In this document: positions 46,939 through 55,453 of the stretch, piece by piece
How positions within the stretch are numbered: the stretch's first letter is position 1
How the letters are laid out: every line of letters begins with the position of its first letter
NCBI GenBank assembly: GCA_041916775.1
Contig: JAYRYZ010000010.1
Coordinates: 62,001 to 126,000, forward strand
Length of the DNA: 64,000 bases
Direction: 5' to 3'
Source of the DNA: UBA2357 sp041916775
GTDB lineage: Bacteria; Pseudomonadota; Gammaproteobacteria; Burkholderiales; Rhodocyclaceae
Program-made: the position numbers and the translations under genes
The notes under the pieces: generated by a model
Told to the model about the DNA's origin: nothing
What the model saw: only the letters and a program-made list of their open reading frames with translations
Databases searched by the model: none

Positions 46939-48147
46939 GTGAAGCGTAAGACGACTGCAGGACTGATCACCTCTCTCTTTGGTGTCGCGCTGCTGGGTGC
47001 CGCGCCGGCCCATGCGCAGAATGTGAAGATCGGCCTTCTGGACGGCATCACCGGGCCGATCGCGGCGATGGCGCCGGCAATGCTCGAGGCCAAGAAGCTC
47101 GCGATCGCCCAGATCAACGAGCAGGGCGGCATGCTCAAGGGCGGCAAACTCGAGTTTGTCAGTGGCGACAGCGGTTGCAACGCCCAGATCGCCACAGACG
47201 CGGCCACCAAACAGGTGAACATCGAGCGCGTCGTCGGTGTGGTCGGCCCGGCCTGCTCGGGCGCAGTGCTCGCCGCGGCCAACTCTGTCACCGTCCCGGC
47301 CGGCGTGCTGATGATCACCGCATCGGGCACCTCGCCGCAAATCACCGGCGTGGCCGACAAGGACCTCGTGTTCCGCACCGTGCCGTCCGACGACTACCAG
47401 GGCCGCGCACTTGCCCGCACCGTCAAGGCCGGCGGCACCGCCAAGGTGGCAGTCGCCTATCTCAACAACGACTACGGCAAGGGCCTTGCCGAAGCATTCA
47501 AGGCCGAGTTCGAAGCGCTGGGCGGCGCGATCGCCGGTTACTCCGGCCATGAGGAAGGCAAGGCCTCCTACCGCTCCGACCTCGCCGAGCTCGCCAAGGG
47601 CGGTGCCGACACGCTGGTGATCTTCGACTATGGTGACGGCACCGGCCTCACCATCCTGCGTCAGGCGCTGGAGAACAACTTCTTCAAGAACTATGTGGGC
47701 GCTGACGGCATGAAGTCCGACGCGGTGACCCGCGAGATCGGTGCAGACAACCTCAAGACCTTCTTCACCTCGTCCCCGGTGGGTGAAGCCTCCGCCTCGC
47801 TCGAAGCCTTCAACGCCGCATTCAAGGCGGCTGGCCAGGACCCCAACGCGATCTTCACCACCACCTCCTACGACGCGACCTTCCTGATGGCACTGGCGAT
47901 CGAGAAAGCGGGCGGCGACAAGGCGAAGCTGGCCGAATCGCTGCGCGCGGTGTCGAGCGCACCGGGCGAACCGATCATCGCCGGCGAGTGGGCGAAGGCG
48001 AAGAAGCTCATCGCCGAAGGCAAGGACATCGACTACAAGGGCGCCTCGGGCGAGCACGAGTTCGACAAGGCAGGCGACGTACCGGGCACCTATGCCTACT
48101 TCAAGGTGAGCGGCAACACCTACGAGAAGGTCAGCGACATGAAGTGA
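46939..48147 (+). CDS. Branched-chain amino-acid-type periplasmic binding protein (LivJ/K type)
   Basis: A binding protein of 402 residues starting at GTG 46939, seven bases after GGAGG. The signal peptide ends near APAHAQ; the mature protein begins NVKIGLLDGITGPIAAM. VVGPACSGAVLAAANSV and ITASGTSPQITG are the ligand-site segments of lobe 1, and VAYLNNDYGKGLAEAF and YVGADGMKSDAV belong to the second lobe. Completing an operon of two ATPases and two permeases, it determines specificity; leucine-type amino acids are likely, but amides or aromatic acids are possible in this family. An intrinsic terminator follows. Confidence 0.92.
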   Translation: MKRKTTAGLITSLFGVALLGAAPAHAQNVKIGLLDGITGPIAAMAPAMLEAKKLAIAQINEQGGMLKGGKLEFVSGDSGCNAQIATDAATKQVNIERVVGVVGPACSGAVLAAANSVTVPAGVLMITASGTSPQITGVADKDLVFRTVPSDDYQGRALARTVKAGGTAKVAVAYLNNDYGKGLAEAFKAEFEALGGAIAGYSGHEEGKASYRSDLAELAKGGADTLVIFDYGDGTGLTILRQALENNFFKNYVGADGMKSDAVTREIGADNLKTFFTSSPVGEASASLEAFNAAFKAAGQDPNAIFTTTSYDATFLMALAIEKAGGDKAKLAESLRAVSSAPGEPIIAGEWAKAKKLIAEGKDIDYKGASGEHEFDKAGDVPGTYAYFKVSGNTYEKVSDMK

Positions 48148-48171
48148 CCGCCACCCGCGGCGCAGTCAGGT

Positions 48172-48197
48172 ACGGCCGGGCATGCCCGGCCGTTTTT
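48172..48197 (+). terminator. Intrinsic terminator of the liv operon
   Basis: A 22-base perfect palindrome, ACGGCCGGG (48172-48180), CATG loop, CCCGGCCGT (48185-48193), runs straight into a T-run. It lies 25 bp after the stop of the binding-protein gene and is the clearest intrinsic terminator in the window. Confidence 0.9.
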
Positions 48198-48289
48198 CCA
48201 TCTGCGCACTGCGCAGAAGGGGCAGAGCCATTCACCAGCCTGAAGTACTCGCTAGCCCCGCACAGGCTGCGAGACGGGTGCGGTGGCTG

Positions 48290-50521
48290 TCAGCCGACCC
48301 GGCCGTCGCTCTTCACCCGGCCGATGCGGATGACTTCGGGCACCCGACGTACCGCGCGCATCACCATCGCGAGATGCATGCGGTCACGCACCTGGATGGT
48401 GAGGTTGAGCGCGGTGTAGATGCCCTGCTCCTTGTCCATGGTGACGTTCTGGATGTTGCAGTCGGTGTCCGAGATCGCGCTCGCAACGCGTGCCAGCACG
48501 CCGCGCGCCTCCTTGGTGAGCACCCGCATGGTGACGTCGAACATGCGGTCGTGGCTGTATTCCCACTCCACATCCACCCAGCGCCCGCGGTCGCCCCGCA
48601 GCTTGGCGATGGCGGTGCAGTCGTGGCAATGCACCTCCAGCCCCTTGCCCTTGCGGATGAGGCCGATGATCGGGTCGCCCGGGATGGGCTGACAGCAGTT
48701 GCCGAGCTGCACCGCAATGCCCTCGCTGCCGGAGATCAGGATCGCAGACGCCGGCTTGGGCTTGACCACATCCGGCCGGCCGGACTCCTGATCCTGCGCC
48801 TGCGACAGGCGCCGCGCCACGATCGCGGGCAGGCGCTTGCCGAGACCGATGTCGGCGAGGATCTCCTTCTTGATCTTGACGCCGCGGTCGCGCAGGAAGC
48901 GATCCCAGGCGAAGGTGCTGACCTGGCCGAGGGTGAGGCCATACACGCGCAGCGCCTGGTTGAGCAGGCGCTCGCCGAGCGTCACGGATTCCTCGTGCTG
49001 CGCATTCTTGAGGAAGTGGCGGATCTGCGCGCGCGCCTTGCCGGTGCGCACATAGGAGAGCCACGCCGGGTTGGGGTTGGCGTGGGCGGCGGTGATGATC
49101 TCGACCTGGTCGCCGTTGCGCAGCTCGGTGCGCAGCGGCATCAGATCGTTGTTCACCCGGCAGGCGACGCAGCGGTTGCCGATGTCGGTGTGCACCGCGT
49201 AGGCGAAGTCCACCGGGGTGGAGCCCTTGGGCAGGGAGAGGATCCTGCCCTGCGGGGTGAACACGTACACCTCGCTGGGGAAGAGATCGACCTTGACGTG
49301 CTCGAGGAACTCGGTGGCCTCGCCCGAGGTGGACTGCAGCTCCAGCAGCGATTGCAGCCAGGAGTGCGTCTTCTGCTGCAGCTCGGTGAGGGTTTTCTCG
49401 TCGTCCTTGTAGAGCCAGTGCGAGGCGACGCCGCTCTCGGCGATGTGGTGCATCTCGGCGGTGCGCACCTGGATCTCGATCGGCGTGCCGAAGGGGCCGA
49501 TCAGCGTGGTGTGCAGCGACTGATAGCCGTTGGCCTTGGGCAGCGCGATGTAGTCCTTGAACTTGCCCGGCACCGGCTTGTACATCGAGTGCAGCGCGCC
49601 GATCGCGAGGTAGCAGGTGGGGATGTCCTTGACGATCACGCGCAGGCCGTAGATGTCCAGCACCTGCGAGAAGCTCAGCCGCTTCTCGACCATCTTGCGG
49701 TAGATCGAGAACAAGTGCTTCTCGCGCCCCTGCACATCGGCGCTGATGTGCCAGACCGGCAGACGCTCCTCGACGCCCTTCAGCACCTTGCCGATGACCT
49801 CGCGGCGGTTGCCCCGCGCCGCCTTGATCGCCTTCGACAGGGCGCGGAAACGCATCGGATACTTGTGCTCGAAGGAGAGCTCCTGCAGCTCGCGGAAGAG
49901 GTTGTTGAGCCCCAGCCGATTGGCGATCGGGGCGTAGATCTCGAGCGTCTCGTTGGCGATGCGACGGCGCTTGGCAGGCCGCATCGAGTCCAGCGTACGC
50001 ATGTTGTGCAGCCGGTCGGCGAGCTTGATCAGGATCACCCGCAGGTCGGTGGCCATCGCCAGCAACATCTTGCGGAAGTTCTCCGCCTGCGCCTCTTCCT
50101 GGGAGCGAAACTCCATCTTGTCGAGCTTGGAGAGCCCGTCCACGAGCTCTGCCGAGGTCTTGCCGAAGCGCTCGGCGATCTCTTGCTTGGAGATGTGGGT
50201 GTCCTCCATCACGTCGTGGAGGAGAGCGGCGATCAGCGCCTGCGGATCGAGGTGCCAGTCGGCGACGATGTCGGCCACGGCGACCGGGTGCGACACGTAG
50301 GGCTCGCCGCTGATGCGGAACTGCCCTTCATGGGCGCTTGCGGAGAAGTGGTAGGCGGCCTCGATGCGGCCGACGTCCTCAGGCTTGAGGTAGGACTCGA
50401 GCTTGGCCTTCAGCCGCGCGAAGTCGAGCGCCAGGACCGGAGATGCCGGCGGAGGTGCTGCGGGATCCTGCGCAGCCGCTGGAGACGGCGAAGGGGCGGG
50501 GACGGCGCTGGTGGCTTCCAT
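48290..50521 (-). CDS. spoT: Bifunctional (p)ppGpp synthetase/hydrolase SpoT
   Basis: A RelA/SpoT-family protein of 743 residues controlling the stringent-response alarmone. The N-terminal hydrolase domain keeps its HD motif (LLHDVMEDT) and ADRLHNMRTL, so it can degrade (p)ppGpp. Then come the synthetase domain (SIYRKMVEKRLSF; DIYGLRVIV), TGS (VYVFTPQGRILSLPKG), a helical/zinc-finger-like region and a C-terminal ACT domain (VTMRVLTKEARGVLARVAS). The start ATG 50521 is followed by an Ala/Pro-rich, probably disordered leader of ~28 residues. It is the last gene of gmk-rpoZ-spoT, as in many proteobacteria, with 25 bp to rpoZ. Confidence 0.95.
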   Translation of the reverse strand: MEATSAVPAPSPSPAAAQDPAAPPPASPVLALDFARLKAKLESYLKPEDVGRIEAAYHFSASAHEGQFRISGEPYVSHPVAVADIVADWHLDPQALIAALLHDVMEDTHISKQEIAERFGKTSAELVDGLSKLDKMEFRSQEEAQAENFRKMLLAMATDLRVILIKLADRLHNMRTLDSMRPAKRRRIANETLEIYAPIANRLGLNNLFRELQELSFEHKYPMRFRALSKAIKAARGNRREVIGKVLKGVEERLPVWHISADVQGREKHLFSIYRKMVEKRLSFSQVLDIYGLRVIVKDIPTCYLAIGALHSMYKPVPGKFKDYIALPKANGYQSLHTTLIGPFGTPIEIQVRTAEMHHIAESGVASHWLYKDDEKTLTELQQKTHSWLQSLLELQSTSGEATEFLEHVKVDLFPSEVYVFTPQGRILSLPKGSTPVDFAYAVHTDIGNRCVACRVNNDLMPLRTELRNGDQVEIITAAHANPNPAWLSYVRTGKARAQIRHFLKNAQHEESVTLGERLLNQALRVYGLTLGQVSTFAWDRFLRDRGVKIKKEILADIGLGKRLPAIVARRLSQAQDQESGRPDVVKPKPASAILISGSEGIAVQLGNCCQPIPGDPIIGLIRKGKGLEVHCHDCTAIAKLRGDRGRWVDVEWEYSHDRMFDVTMRVLTKEARGVLARVASAISDTDCNIQNVTMDKEQGIYTALNLTIQVRDRMHLAMVMRAVRRVPEVIRIGRVKSDGRVG

Positions 50522-50546
50522 GTATGCGCTCCATCCCCGTGCCGGG

Positions 50547-50762
50547 TCAGGCCTGGCCGCGGTTGAGGATTTCCAGCCCGACCTTGCCCGCAGCGATTTC
50601 ACGCAGCGCAATCACGGTGGGCTTCTCCTTGTTGTTGCGGTCGAGTTCGATCTGCGGCGACGAACCGATGGTGATCTGACGGGCACGATAGGTGGCCGCG
50701 AGCGTCAGCTGGAAACGGTTGGGAATGCGCTGCAGACAGTCTTCGATGGTGATGCGGGCCAT
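50547..50762 (-). CDS. rpoZ: RNA polymerase omega subunit
   Basis: A protein of 71 residues; MARITIEDCLQRIPNRFQL and LAATYRARQI match omega exactly, and the body continues with KPTVIALREIAAGKVG. Omega helps assemble and stabilise core RNA polymerase by holding beta-prime and contributes to one ppGpp-binding site, which makes its position before spoT apt. It is slightly shorter than E. coli omega. It lies three bases after gmk. Confidence 0.97.
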   Translation of the reverse strand: MARITIEDCLQRIPNRFQLTLAATYRARQITIGSSPQIELDRNNKEKPTVIALREIAAGKVGLEILNRGQA

Positions 50763-50765
50763 GGA

Positions 50766-51380
50766 TCAATCCTGTTCAATGAAGTCGAAAAATTGCAGAT
50801 GTCGCAGGCGCTGGTTGGCATATCGCAGCCGCGCAGCCCTGACCACCGCCACCAGATCGCCGATGGCTTCCTGCAACTCGTTGTTAAGTATAACGTAATC
50901 GAACTCCCCCACATGGCGCATTTCGCCACGCGCACCGAGCAGGCGGCGCGCGATGACATCCGCGCTGTCGGTGCCGCGCCCGCGCAGACGGTTCTCGAGT
51001 TCCTCCATGGTGGGCGGCAACACGAACACGCCCACCGCCTCGGGAAACACCTTGCGCACCTGCTGCGCGCCCTGCCAGTCGATCTCGAGCAGGATGTCGC
51101 GCCCGGCCGATATTTGCGCCTTCAACCAGGTCTTGGAGGTGGCGTAGTAATTACCGTGGACCTCCGCCCATTCGAGGAATTCCCCCTGATCGCGCAGCGC
51201 ACGGAACTGCGCGACATCCACGAACTGGTAGTCGCGCCCGTGCTCCTCGCCCGGGCGCGGGTCGCGGGTGGTGTAGGAGATCGACAGCTGCACGTTGGGA
51301 TCGCGTTCCAGCAATCCACGCACCAGTGTCGTCTTGCCCGCACCGGACGGTGCGGTGATGATGATCAGGGTTCCGGGCAT
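50766..51380 (-). CDS. gmk: Guanylate kinase
   Basis: A kinase of 204 residues converting GMP to GDP with ATP. The P-loop is APSGAGKTTLVRGLL; the GMP site is in LSISYTTRDPRPGEEHGRDY and FLEWAEVHGNYYATS; IDWQGAQQVRKVFPEAV and the Arg-rich lid follow. The start ATG 51380 gives the family N-terminus MPGTLIIITAPSG; the frame extends upstream without support. First gene of gmk-rpoZ-spoT. It supplies guanine nucleotides for the pathway that spoT regulates. Confidence 0.96.
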   Translation of the reverse strand: MPGTLIIITAPSGAGKTTLVRGLLERDPNVQLSISYTTRDPRPGEEHGRDYQFVDVAQFRALRDQGEFLEWAEVHGNYYATSKTWLKAQISAGRDILLEIDWQGAQQVRKVFPEAVGVFVLPPTMEELENRLRGRGTDSADVIARRLLGARGEMRHVGEFDYVILNNELQEAIGDLVAVVRAARLRYANQRLRHLQFFDFIEQD

Positions 51381-51518
51381 GAGGGCTTCGGCACGTGCGC
51401 ACCGCGCCGACAGGTTGGTTGATCGGTTTGCTTCCAAGCCCGATTGTGCCAGCACAGGCCGCCATGCGCCATGGTGCACGGCACAAACCGCGGCCCGCGA
51501 AGCGTGCGCCTCACCGCG

Positions 51519-51908
51519 TCAGCCGAGCTTGCAATCGGTTGCCAGCGGCGCCCCGGAGCGGCCGTCGAGCAGTACGCTCTTCCACGGCAGGTCTATCCAC
51601 ACCAGCCCGCTCTGGCGGTCCTCGAAGCGCGGCAGACCGGAGGCGGAGGCATCACGCTCGAGCACATGGCGCTGACCGCGCCACAGCACCGTCACGCGCT
51701 GGTCACGGCCCTGGACCTGTGCCCGCTCCACGCCGACGCGCACGCCCTGTTCGCAGGCATAGCTACCGCCAGCGAGGCCGAACTCGAGCTGCCCACCGCC
51801 GGGGCGCTCCACCACCGACGGCAACTCCGCCGGGCGACTCGTGCAGGCGCTCAGCAACAGCGCAGACAACATCGCCAGCAGGGTGCGGGTAACGGTTCCG
51901 TTTGCCAA
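51519..51908 (-). CDS. MliC-like lipoprotein (C-type lysozyme inhibitor fold)
   Basis: A lipoprotein of about 129 residues. The lipobox is LLSAC. The mature part resembles the MliC/PliC fold: YACEQGVRVGVE at the start, an antiparallel-beta pattern ending in a cysteine (ATDC), so one disulfide, and a mid-segment VTVLWRGQRHVLER. MliC lipoproteins inhibit vertebrate lysozyme in the periplasm. The typical MliC serine (SGxRY) is not obvious; SGLVWIDLP is the nearest, so the family call is moderate. No ATG makes a good signal peptide; TTG 51908 lies nine bases after GGAGG, and ATG 51932 is the alternative. Confidence 0.6.
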   Translation of the reverse strand: MANGTVTRTLLAMLSALLLSACTSRPAELPSVVERPGGGQLEFGLAGGSYACEQGVRVGVERAQVQGRDQRVTVLWRGQRHVLERDASASGLPRFEDRQSGLVWIDLPWKSVLLDGRSGAPLATDCKLG

Positions 51909-51986
51909 GGGTTCAGACCTCCAGGTTTGCATCGATGGCATCCGGGCAGTTACGGGGACGGCCGCATACGCGGCACCGACCCGCCC

Positions 51987-52307
51987 TCACACCGTGCGCC
52001 CGGCCTGCTGGCGGCAGGCATCGCAGTCTTCCCATGGCAGACAGTCACACACGCGCGCACGTTCCAGGTAGCGGCTCCCCACCTGCACGATGCCAGCCTC
52101 GGCTGCAGTCTTGCCCGCGTCGCGCGCGACGACCGTGGCGTTTGCTGCGGGTGTGGCAGCGTCATGCGGCACGGGAGACCAGCGCGCGAACAGGGCAGGA
52201 TCGACCTTGCCGTCGATGTACCACAGCTTGCGCGCAGCATCCCAGCGCGCGCCGAGCTTCTTGGCCTCGTCCTTCTCGGCGAAGGGCACCTTCAGGTTCA
52301 TGCGCAT
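51987..52307 (-). CDS. DUF5710-domain protein
   Basis: A protein of 106 residues. The N-terminal ~45 residues (LKVPFAEKDEAKKLGARWDA, then RKLWYIDGKVDP) match DUF5710, a small domain often found in conjugative primases and mobile-element proteins, here alone. The C-terminal part has four cysteines and an acidic stretch (VCDCLPWEDCDAC) that might bind a metal. Function unknown. ATGs at 52307 and 52301 are both possible. Solitary on the minus strand, 79 bp upstream of the lipoprotein gene. Confidence 0.7.
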   Translation of the reverse strand: MRMNLKVPFAEKDEAKKLGARWDAARKLWYIDGKVDPALFARWSPVPHDAATPAANATVVARDAGKTAAEAGIVQVGSRYLERARVCDCLPWEDCDACRQQAGRTV

Positions 52308-52515
52308 GGCGTCACAGGCTCACGGAGACGGGCATGCATTATAGGGCGCCCGGCCGGCTGCTCGCGCACCTGTCGCGCCGACAGGCCAATCCATCAAACA
52401 CAGTGTCGGAGAATTTTACACTCGCGCCACCCAAGCCCTCTTCGCCCGCTGGCACAAGGTCGCGATGATTTTCAACGTTCTGAAAAATATGATGTATTTC
52501 AAAGAGTTAACGATC

Positions 52516-52531
52516 TGGCGCTGAAATTGCT
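52516..52531 (+). promoter_or_regulatory. Sigma-54 (RpoN) promoter, near consensus
   Basis: TGGCGCTGAAATTGCT at 52516-52531 matches the -24/-12 consensus TGGCACG-N4-TTGCW: GG and GC are separated by exactly ten bases, TTGC is perfect and five of the first six bases match. It lies 57 bp before the PEP-CTERM start, in an A/T-rich stretch. PEP-CTERM genes of related floc-forming bacteria are known to depend on RpoN and the PrsK-PrsR system. Confidence 0.7.
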
Positions 52532-52588
52532 GCAAGTGGACGACATGTATGGCCGACTCGGCCAGCCACGCCCCCCGGGAGAACAGAC

Positions 52589-53416
52589 ATGCACCAAGCC
52601 CTTGTCGCCGGACTTCTCGCCGCGGCCTCCGCGACGCTCGTCACGCCCGCCCTAGCCGACCCGCTCTTGAGAATGGAAGTGCAGTTCGACGCACTCAAAC
52701 GCTCGTACGCATTCATGGGAGACGGCTCGGTGCGTGTCACCTGCGACGGTTCGGTGCTGATCGCCTGCGATGGCTCGGTCCTGCCCGTTCCGGATGTATC
52801 CTTCCGCACCCTGGGCGACGGGTCGGTAAGGGAGCTCTCCTCCTTCTGGCTGCTCGGTGACGGCTCGGTCAGAACTGGCAATTTTCAACCGCAGGACGTG
52901 GACGCGATCAACTTCACCGCCTTGACGTTCAGCCCCAATCCATTCATGTCGGCCTCACTTGCGGTGACGGACTTCGGCACGCCGACGAGCTTTCTGGTGA
53001 CGTTCTTCGGCCCGCTCGTCCTTGGTGCGAACGCGTTCGCCTTCACCCTCGACGGCAATGCGGTCCTGACCGATGCCGGCAGGGACGGCGTATCGGCTGA
53101 CGCAGTTTCGCAGTATGGGTTTGATGGGCTCGTCTTTGGCGCAGTCGATGGCATTGGCGTCGCATCCCTGGGCGCCGGCGGGCTCACCGGTGACGGCACG
53201 TACCCGCTTGGCCAGAGTACGGGGAGCGGAAGCTGCGTCAGTTGCGCGAGTCAGTGGCTCTCGATGGGTTTTCTCGGGAGCGGCGGCGGCGATCAGATGC
53301 AGTTGAGCGCAACGTTCGACCTTGCGCGTGACAATCCCGTCCCCGAACCCGGCAGCCTGGCGCTGCTCGGCCTGGGCCTTGCAGGCCTGGCTGCACTCGG
53401 CAGACGCCGCCGCTGA
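52589..53416 (+). CDS. PEP-CTERM protein with DGSV octapeptide repeats
   Basis: A secreted protein of 275 residues: a signal peptide (LLAAASATLVTPALA), then DGSV repeats at residues 45, 53, 61 and 77, with degenerate DVSF at 69 and a final DGSV at 91, then a beta-rich region with FVTFFGPLVLGANAF-like segments and a CVSC pair near residue 212. It ends with a full PEP-CTERM signal, NPVPEPGSLALLGLGLAGLA followed by a helix and RRRR. Exosortase would sort it to the surface or matrix. ATG 52589 is seven bases after GGGAG, behind the sigma-54 promoter. Function unknown; the repeat may form a small beta-solenoid. Confidence 0.82.
   Translation: MHQALVAGLLAAASATLVTPALADPLLRMEVQFDALKRSYAFMGDGSVRVTCDGSVLIACDGSVLPVPDVSFRTLGDGSVRELSSFWLLGDGSVRTGNFQPQDVDAINFTALTFSPNPFMSASLAVTDFGTPTSFLVTFFGPLVLGANAFAFTLDGNAVLTDAGRDGVSADAVSQYGFDGLVFGAVDGIGVASLGAGGLTGDGTYPLGQSTGSGSCVSCASQWLSMGFLGSGGGDQMQLSATFDLARDNPVPEPGSLALLGLGLAGLAALGRRRR
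52721..52828 (+). repeat. 24-nt in-frame tandem repeat
   Basis: Copies start at 52721, 52745, 52769, 52793 (degenerate) and 52817; each begins with GACGGCTCGGT or a close variant and encodes DGSV plus four residues. A further copy lies out of register at 52859. Copies differ at silent sites. Confidence 0.7.
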
Positions 53417-53522
53417 CCGGCCGCGTTACCTGGCGGCCTCGCATCGGTCGGATAACGCAGTCCGTCACGTCGCGAACAGGCTGCCTCGGGGGCGTTCGCA
53501 CGAGGCTCGGTGCGACTGGAGG

Positions 53523-54467
53523 TCAAGCGAACATGCCTGCCAGCCGAACTTCCCGCCCACCCAGGCCGGCCTTGAAGTGCTGCAGGCCGGGTGCTACTTC
53601 GTTGAAGCCGCCCAGATCCAGGCTGCGTACGCCACTCTGCTGCAGTTCGAGCATCGCCTGCCAGAGCAGCAGGTTGTTCGCCCCGGCCGAACGCGCGGTC
53701 TTGCCGTTCCAGGCGAGCTGATAGGTCGCGCCGCTGCCGTGACGGAGCAGCGCCACCGCCGAGCACGCGGCCCCCTGGCATGAAGCCACCCCCAGCACCA
53801 GGCACTGCGCCTTGGCGTAGTCCATCAGCAGGCGCTTCAGCAGCACCGGGGGCGTGCCCTGGTAGCCTTTCTCCTCACGGTCCAACTGATGCCAGCGCAG
53901 CAGGTCGCGGATCTGCACGGGTGAAGCCGCCCAGTCGGTGCTGAGTTCGCCCGCGGCGAGCAGCTGCTCGGCCTTGTTGAGCGCGCTGCGCCACTTGCCG
54001 CTCAGGCGCGCTCGCAGCGCCTCCGGGCGAGGCGACAGATCGACCACATGGGTCGCATAGCCGCCATGCGCAGTCGGCCGGAGGCCGCACATCACCAGGT
54101 CGAGACGCTCCGCCGCCAGCTCGGGAATCACCCGCCGACGTCGCCCGGGCCGGCGCGGAAAGCGCTTGTCGAGCGCGCGGAAGAAGGCCTCCTGCTGCGC
54201 CGGCTGACCATGGCCCGGCAGCCACAGCGGCCCGCGGTCGAGCATCAGCGCATGGATGAGCCCGCCCAGCGCGCGCTTCTCGAACCACTGGAAGATGCCG
54301 GCGACCTGTCCGTCGATGCGTACCCGGCCATGATGCGTGGCCATGTTGTAGAACCACGCATGGGCGGCACCATACACCGGGTCCTGGAGCAGGTTGGATT
54401 CCGCCACCTCGGCCAGCAGCGCCTGGTACTCCTCCGGCGGCATCGCCCAATCGATCGTCAGCTCCAT
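53523..54467 (-). CDS. FemAB/GNAT-like acyltransferase
   Basis: A protein of 314 residues related to the FemAB/Acetyltransf_6 group. The N-terminal GNAT-like half has NLLQDPVYGAAHAWFYN and MLDRGPLWLPG; the second half has the characteristic KWRSALNKAEQL, YAKAQCLVLGVAS, TYQLAWNGKTARSAGANNLLLW and LDLGGFNEVAPGLQHFKAGLGG. Such proteins transfer amino-acyl or acyl groups, and a subgroup is linked to exopolysaccharide/exosortase clusters, which fits the adjacent PEP-CTERM gene. It is convergent with that gene. Substrate unknown. Confidence 0.75.
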   Translation of the reverse strand: MELTIDWAMPPEEYQALLAEVAESNLLQDPVYGAAHAWFYNMATHHGRVRIDGQVAGIFQWFEKRALGGLIHALMLDRGPLWLPGHGQPAQQEAFFRALDKRFPRRPGRRRRVIPELAAERLDLVMCGLRPTAHGGYATHVVDLSPRPEALRARLSGKWRSALNKAEQLLAAGELSTDWAASPVQIRDLLRWHQLDREEKGYQGTPPVLLKRLLMDYAKAQCLVLGVASCQGAACSAVALLRHGSGATYQLAWNGKTARSAGANNLLLWQAMLELQQSGVRSLDLGGFNEVAPGLQHFKAGLGGREVRLAGMFA

Positions 54468-54562
54468 GTCCCCACAGCTTCCCGTCGCAATGGGCGGATG
54501 TTACCGCGAGCGCAACCGGCGCGCGCTGCCTGATCCTGCAGCCCGGATGCTCATCCCAGACG

Positions 54563-55453
54563 CTACAGCCCGCGCAACCAGGCCGGGCGCAGTCCGGCGC
54601 CTGCGGGGTCGGCGATGGCGGCACGCACCTCGCCGAGCAGGCGAGCCTTGTCGGCACCCAGCGTGCCCTTGAGCACCAGCCAGTTCGAGGCGTGATCCGA
54701 GCGGAACACCGTGCGACGCAGCTCCAGCGCCGCGAGGAAGCGCTCCATCTCGACGAAGAGGCCATGCGGGTCGAGCGCCTGCCATTCCGGCCATGCCGCC
54801 ATGAAGCGCCGCCCCTGGTCGTGCAGGGTGACCACCAGGGTGGACAGGTACTCGGGCTGGGTGGCGTTGGCCAGCCGCGCCGAGTTGTCGGCATGCTGCG
54901 CACTCAGCGCCTGCCCGCCCAGGCCGTTGAGGATCATCACCGAACGCGCGATGCCGGCCTCGCCGAGCTTGTCGAGCGCGCTGCGGGTGGTGTCGAAGGT
55001 TTCGCCCTTGTTCACCCGCGCGAGCACCGCGTCGTCGCCGGATTCCGCCCCCAGGTAGGCGAGCTTGAGCCCGGCCTCCGCGAGCGTGCGCAGCTCCGCC
55101 ACGCTTTTCTTCGCCAGGTTGCGCGCCAGGCAGTAGCTGGACACCCGATGCACCGCCGGCAGATGCGTGCGGATCGCCTCCAGATAAACCAGCAGGCGGC
55201 GGGTGGGCAAAACCAGCGCATCGCCGTCGGCGAGGAAAACACGCCGCACCTGCGCGCCAAAGCGCTCGCCGGTGAGGCGGATGGATTCCAGCACCTCGTC
55301 CTCGCCACGCGCGCGAAAGGCCTTCTGTGGCGCGGTGTACATCTCGCAGAAGGTGCATTTGTTCCATGAACAGCCATCGGTGACCGGCAGGATCAGCGAC
55401 TCGGCCTCGCTGGGCGGGCGGAACACGGGTTCGATGTAGCGGATGGGGAGCAT
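54563..55453 (-). CDS. Radical SAM protein
   Basis: A radical SAM enzyme of 296 residues. The [4Fe-4S]/SAM site is DGCSWNKCTFCEMY, a CX4CX2C spacing instead of the common CX3CX2C, as in one COG1032 subgroup. VFLADGDALVLP is the usual glycine-rich/acid SAM segment and YLGAESGDDAVLARVNKG a conserved radical SAM motif. It lacks a B12 domain or extra Cys cluster. The reaction is unknown. It is 95 bp upstream of the FemAB-like gene on the same strand and divergent from the defence locus. Confidence 0.85.
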   Translation of the reverse strand: MLPIRYIEPVFRPPSEAESLILPVTDGCSWNKCTFCEMYTAPQKAFRARGEDEVLESIRLTGERFGAQVRRVFLADGDALVLPTRRLLVYLEAIRTHLPAVHRVSSYCLARNLAKKSVAELRTLAEAGLKLAYLGAESGDDAVLARVNKGETFDTTRSALDKLGEAGIARSVMILNGLGGQALSAQHADNSARLANATQPEYLSTLVVTLHDQGRRFMAAWPEWQALDPHGLFVEMERFLAALELRRTVFRSDHASNWLVLKGTLGADKARLLGEVRAAIADPAGAGLRPAWLRGL

